In this document: positions 53,379 to 55,682 of the stretch, piece after piece
Layout: every line of letters begins with the position of its first letter
Numbering within the stretch: the stretch's first letter is position 1
Origin: Lachnospiraceae bacterium
GTDB lineage: Bacteria; Bacillota; Clostridia; Lachnospirales; Lachnospiraceae
Reading direction: 5' to 3'
Assembly (NCBI GenBank): GCA_021770755.1
Contig: JAETQI010000030.1
Location: 1-55,682 of the forward strand
Length of the DNA: 55,682 nucleotides
Made by a program: the position numbers and the translations under genes
The notes under the pieces: generated by a model
What the model was told of the DNA's origin: nothing
What the model saw: only the letters and a program-made list of their open reading frames with translations
Databases searched by the model: none

Positions 53379-54187
53379 TTGGTTTCCTCCTTGCTGCCAC
53401 CTTGAAACGGGTCAATGCCTAAACGGGAAAAATAGACGCCTAATGCCTGTTCAACATACCCGTTAGCAATATCCTGAACCTCTTTCCATTTATGATCTGT
53501 ATTTTGAAACTGCCCTAATTCAATAAGTCTGGGAAGCATACTCATATCTCCGCCAGTGAAATCCGTTATCATATTCCAATAGGATTTTGCAAAGTTCTGT
53601 CCCTCATCACTATTTGCAGGAACACCTGCATTTTGAAGTCGTATTGCTTCGTTTTGAAGCTGCATGAAAGTGTTCATAAATGCCATTCCGCTGTCTTTAT
53701 CAAAGTGGCTGCGGATATGGTCAAGCGTCTGGTCATCAAAATGTTTGATCAGCCAATAGAAATCATTTTTCATCTGCAGATTCACAATAATATCAGCATA
53801 TTTTTTGAAATCAACTGACTGCATTTGAAGGACTTCCTCCCGCAGCACTTCCAATTCTCGCAATGATTCAGACAGGCTTTCTATTTTTTGTCTGACAACG
53901 TCTGCCTGCTCTGTGAGGACGTCGGCAATTTCAGCCGGTGTATCAAGCGGAATAAGCCGATTCTTTATATCGTCCAAAGAGAAGCCTAAATGTTTGAGGG
54001 ACAAAATCTGATGTAACTTTACGATGTCTTTATCTGTGTATAACCTACGCCCTCCTTCGCTCATGGCAGATGGGGAAAGCAGACCCTCTCTGTCGTAATG
54101 TTGCAATGTCCGTACAGTAACGTCCATTTTTCCTGCAATTTCACCAACAGTCATATAACCTTGTGGTATCGCTTTATATTGATCCAT
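53375..54187 (-). CDS. MerR-family transcriptional regulator
   Basis: A 270-aa protein from the ATG at 54187, which has AGAGGAGG upstream; an upstream in-frame ATG overlaps the promoter. The winged helix is typical: MTVGEIAGKMDVTVRTLQHY, then YDREGLLSP and GGRRLYTDKDI. A coiled coil at residues 75-120 and a helical effector domain of about 130 residues follow, like TipA-type sensors but not clearly one. It probably senses the exported compound and controls the operon it leads. Confidence 0.88.
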   Translation of the reverse strand: MDQYKAIPQGYMTVGEIAGKMDVTVRTLQHYDREGLLSPSAMSEGGRRLYTDKDIVKLHQILSLKHLGFSLDDIKNRLIPLDTPAEIADVLTEQADVVRQKIESLSESLRELEVLREEVLQMQSVDFKKYADIIVNLQMKNDFYWLIKHFDDQTLDHIRSHFDKDSGMAFMNTFMQLQNEAIRLQNAGVPANSDEGQNFAKSYWNMITDFTGGDMSMLPRLIELGQFQNTDHKWKEVQDIANGYVEQALGVYFSRLGIDPFQGGSKEETK

Positions 54188-54201
54188 GTCACACCTCCTC
54201 T

Positions 54202-54232
54202 GTATAGTATATCTCATTACGCTGCGTCACAA
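54202..54232 (-). promoter_or_regulatory. promoter of the MerR-ABC operon
   Basis: On the minus strand TTGTGA (54232-54227) and TACTAT (54209-54204) are 17 bp apart. An alternative -10, CTATAC, would give the 19-bp spacer usual for MerR-activated promoters. Confidence 0.45.
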
Positions 54233-54407
54233 GCAAGCACTTTTGTGAAGATTTTAGAAGGCGCATAGGAGCCGCTGATCAGGGAAGAATTATTAGCATG
54301 AATGTGCCATTAATTTCTGACTGGCTTGGCATTAATTCACCATCGGTTCTGTAAAGTTATGCGGCTTTTCGGGCTTTTGAAGAGAATTGCATTCTAACTA
54401 AATGCGC

Positions 54408-54926
54408 GATAGTGTAACTTTACTTGGGGAATTTAAAAAATAATAAGGGACACCTTGTGGAGGAGGCCCTGTAGGTTTTCCTTCAGACAGCACGCTTCTT
54501 TGTCTGTGAATGGCTGGAAGAATGCAATTCCCTTTTGGAATGCAGCGAGAAAGGGCGTAGATGCCGGTATATGAAAGCCCATGACCAGAAAAGTAACCTT
54601 ACGCCTATAGGTAGCATAACGTATAACCGTACCCGCTTCATCAATAAAGAGACAAAAGAAAATGCGTACTTGCCGGACAGGAGTCTCGGATAGGATCCGC
54701 ATACCCGCCTCAGTGACGGGACAAAGACAGGCATCTTAGAAGCAGCAGCCCAGTGTAGCCATGAAAAGGTCGGTGAAATCGCATGCCATGGAGAAGACCG
54801 GGTGGCAAAAAGACAGTGATGCTCCAGGTGCGGAGTATGGAAATGCCGCCGGAGGGGCGGGAGGAGACATCTGAAAAAAGGAAAGTGAAGTACCTGTATG
54901 AGGAGACTGACGAGGATCATATATAA
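54408..54926 (+). pseudogene. truncated and decayed ISLre2-family transposase with left inverted repeat
   Basis: The left end (54408-54432) equals the left end of the ISLre2 element at 13301 over 25 bp. The DNA behind it matches the start of that transposase (WLEECN, LLECS, PHTRLSDGTK, EDRV) but with several stops and frameshifts. The match ends at GAGGATCATATAT (about 54925), about a third of the way through the gene. No right end is found, so a deletion removed the rest. Ahead of it, 54277-54360 holds a fragment reading MNVPLISDWLGINSPSVL, like the end of a tyrosine integrase. Confidence 0.8.
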
Positions 54927-55330
54927 GCTGTTTGATGAAAATGAGAAAGGAATGTTTTGTAAATATGCTGTGTTTTATAGAGCAATCGGAGCAGAACAGC
55001 CGCTGAAAAGATTTGAACTCGATAATATTGAAAAACTGTCATCTCAGTAGATTAAGAGTGATCTAATTCTTGAGATTCGCAAGGGAAAATGATTTGATTT
55101 GGAATTGGTTCTGCAGAAAGTTAGGGAATGCGCCTATTCTAATACCAACAAGAGAGGAAGAACCGTTCTGGAAAGTCTTTTCAGAAGAAAGTTATCACCC
55201 AGATTGGATATTTGGAGATAGTAATGAGCTTGAAAACATTGCAAAGCATCCTATGGTATTGTGGAAGTGTGAAAATAAGACAGAAAATACGATGTCTTTA
55301 GATAAGAGAAAAGTAAGATTGCTGTAAAAC
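54925..55330 (+). other. two unrecognised open fragments
   Basis: The first (54925-55050) encodes LFDENEKGMFCKYAVFYRAI and on to a TAG, with no start of its own; it joins directly to the IS remnant. The second (55070-55327) has 85 codons from a TTG with no ribosome binding site and includes REEEPFWKVFSEESYHPDWI. Neither family is known to me. Both are probably pieces of genes broken by rearrangement. Confidence 0.3.
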
Positions 55331-55361
55331 GACCTGAAAAAGGCGAAAAAAGTTCATGACA

Positions 55362-55443
55362 TAACTTGACATCAGCGGGGTATGGCAGTCTTAACGTGGT
55401 TAGGGTGTTTGAGTTTATGGTTGGGATAGGACGAGGGGTGTAG
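55362..55443 (+). pseudogene. second att-like junction and diverged S8 protease 3' end (copy 2)
   Basis: TAACTTGACA (55362-55371), then TCAGC, GGGG and TAT repeat the layout of the right junction at 51471. The following 20 codons read YGSLNVVRVFEFMVGIGRGV with a stop at 55441-55443. This equals copy 1 in length, with 14 of 20 residues and 46 of 60 bases the same by eye. Confidence 0.7.
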
Positions 55444-55603
55444 TACTATCAAAAAACACTTTATTTGTTATATGATTGATGAATAAATTGTTTTATTATT
55501 GAATAATTCAATAAAAAAGAATACACTATAGTGTGAATAAGTGATGTGGAAATAGTATTATTCAAATAAGAAACTGTAAATAAATTATTTGATAAACTTA
55601 TTC

Positions 55604-55682
55604 TTATTCTGCAGGCACCTTTACAACATAATTTCTTTTTCCTAGTTCATTCAAATATTGAATCGGGAGTGCAAAGAATTCC
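55604..55682 (-). CDS. C-terminal end of an unidentified gene at the window edge
   Basis: The reverse strand is open from the window end to a TAA at 55604-55606 and encodes EFFALPIQYLNELGKRNYVV with a short tail. It is too short to assign. Between it and 55443 the DNA is very AT-rich, with the palindromes TTATTGAA-TAA-TTCAATAA (55496-55514) and ACACTATAGTGT (55525-55536), possible operator or terminator sites. Confidence 0.35.
   Translation of the reverse strand, partial: EFFALPIQYLNELGKRNYVVKVPAE

Larger units (their letters stand above)
51490..55380 (+). mobile_element. probable second element or remnant in tandem at the same protease site
   Basis: The block lies between two diverged copies of the protease 3' end. 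Its right edge has the same end sequence (TAACTTGACA, GC, GGGG, TAT) as the element to its left. It carries a peptidase fragment, a MerR-ABC exporter operon and an ISLre2 remnant, but no recombinase. This fits an older element that brought its own replacement 3' end. Confidence 0.5.

Noticed and set aside
1-55682. CRISPR arrays, tRNA and rRNA genes
   Set aside because: No regularly spaced repeats, no cas genes, and no cloverleaf or rRNA sequence was seen.

Overview
The window looks like the chromosome of an anaerobic, low-to-middle GC Clostridia, most likely a butyrate-forming Lachnospiraceae. The reasons are a complete thl-crt-hbd-bcd-etfB-etfA cluster, a ptb-buk pair, a Csp-like S8 protease, an Agr-type peptide system and the style of the mobile DNA. 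Two accessory regions flank a conserved metabolic core. All calls come from reading the sequence; no database search was run.

Region 1 (1-19146) is a mosaic. A partial alpha/beta hydrolase and an Old Yellow Enzyme-type oxidoreductase run into a junction near 1535, where the oxidoreductase is cut and fused to the end of an AgrC-like kinase. Next come an agrD-like peptide gene, agrB, two XRE regulators, two copies of an AgrA-type promoter, a candidate large structured RNA (4660-5180), a ParB protein, a ParB-like protein, a DUF6870-type protein, a foldback MITE and a tandem triplet of large serine recombinases. An ISLre2 element carrying a nested, broken IS3 element sits just behind the triplet. 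Then comes an AT-rich TIR/STAND/TPR gene, probably anti-phage defence. The region ends inside an M23 peptidase gene that has lost its start.

Region 2 (19690-40600) is the metabolic core. The butyrate operon converts acetyl-CoA to butyryl-CoA. ptb-buk, on the opposite strand, completes the path to butyrate and ATP. Rex-like operators lie on the ptb promoter and, more weakly, upstream of thl. A ThrE-type exporter pair follows. Then an AraC regulator is divergent from a glucuronide operon: GH2, GPH symporter, HAD hydrolase, GH3, mannonate dehydratase and a mannonate oxidoreductase of the SDR family.

Region 3 (40645-55682) holds the most striking structure. A Csp-like S8 protease gene is cut after its Asn-Arg-Glu-Trp-Gly codons by a 9.2-kb element. 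The element carries an aldo/keto reductase, a carboxymuconolactone decarboxylase-like protein, a DUF6870-type protein, a second serine recombinase triplet and an AlbA_2/ATP-binding regulator. The missing 20 C-terminal residues reappear in frame directly after the element (51490-51552), and a diverged second copy lies at 55381-55443 behind a further block (MerR regulator, ABC exporter, IS remnants). The two element ends combine into a palindromic attP-like site, so excision should restore the protease gene.
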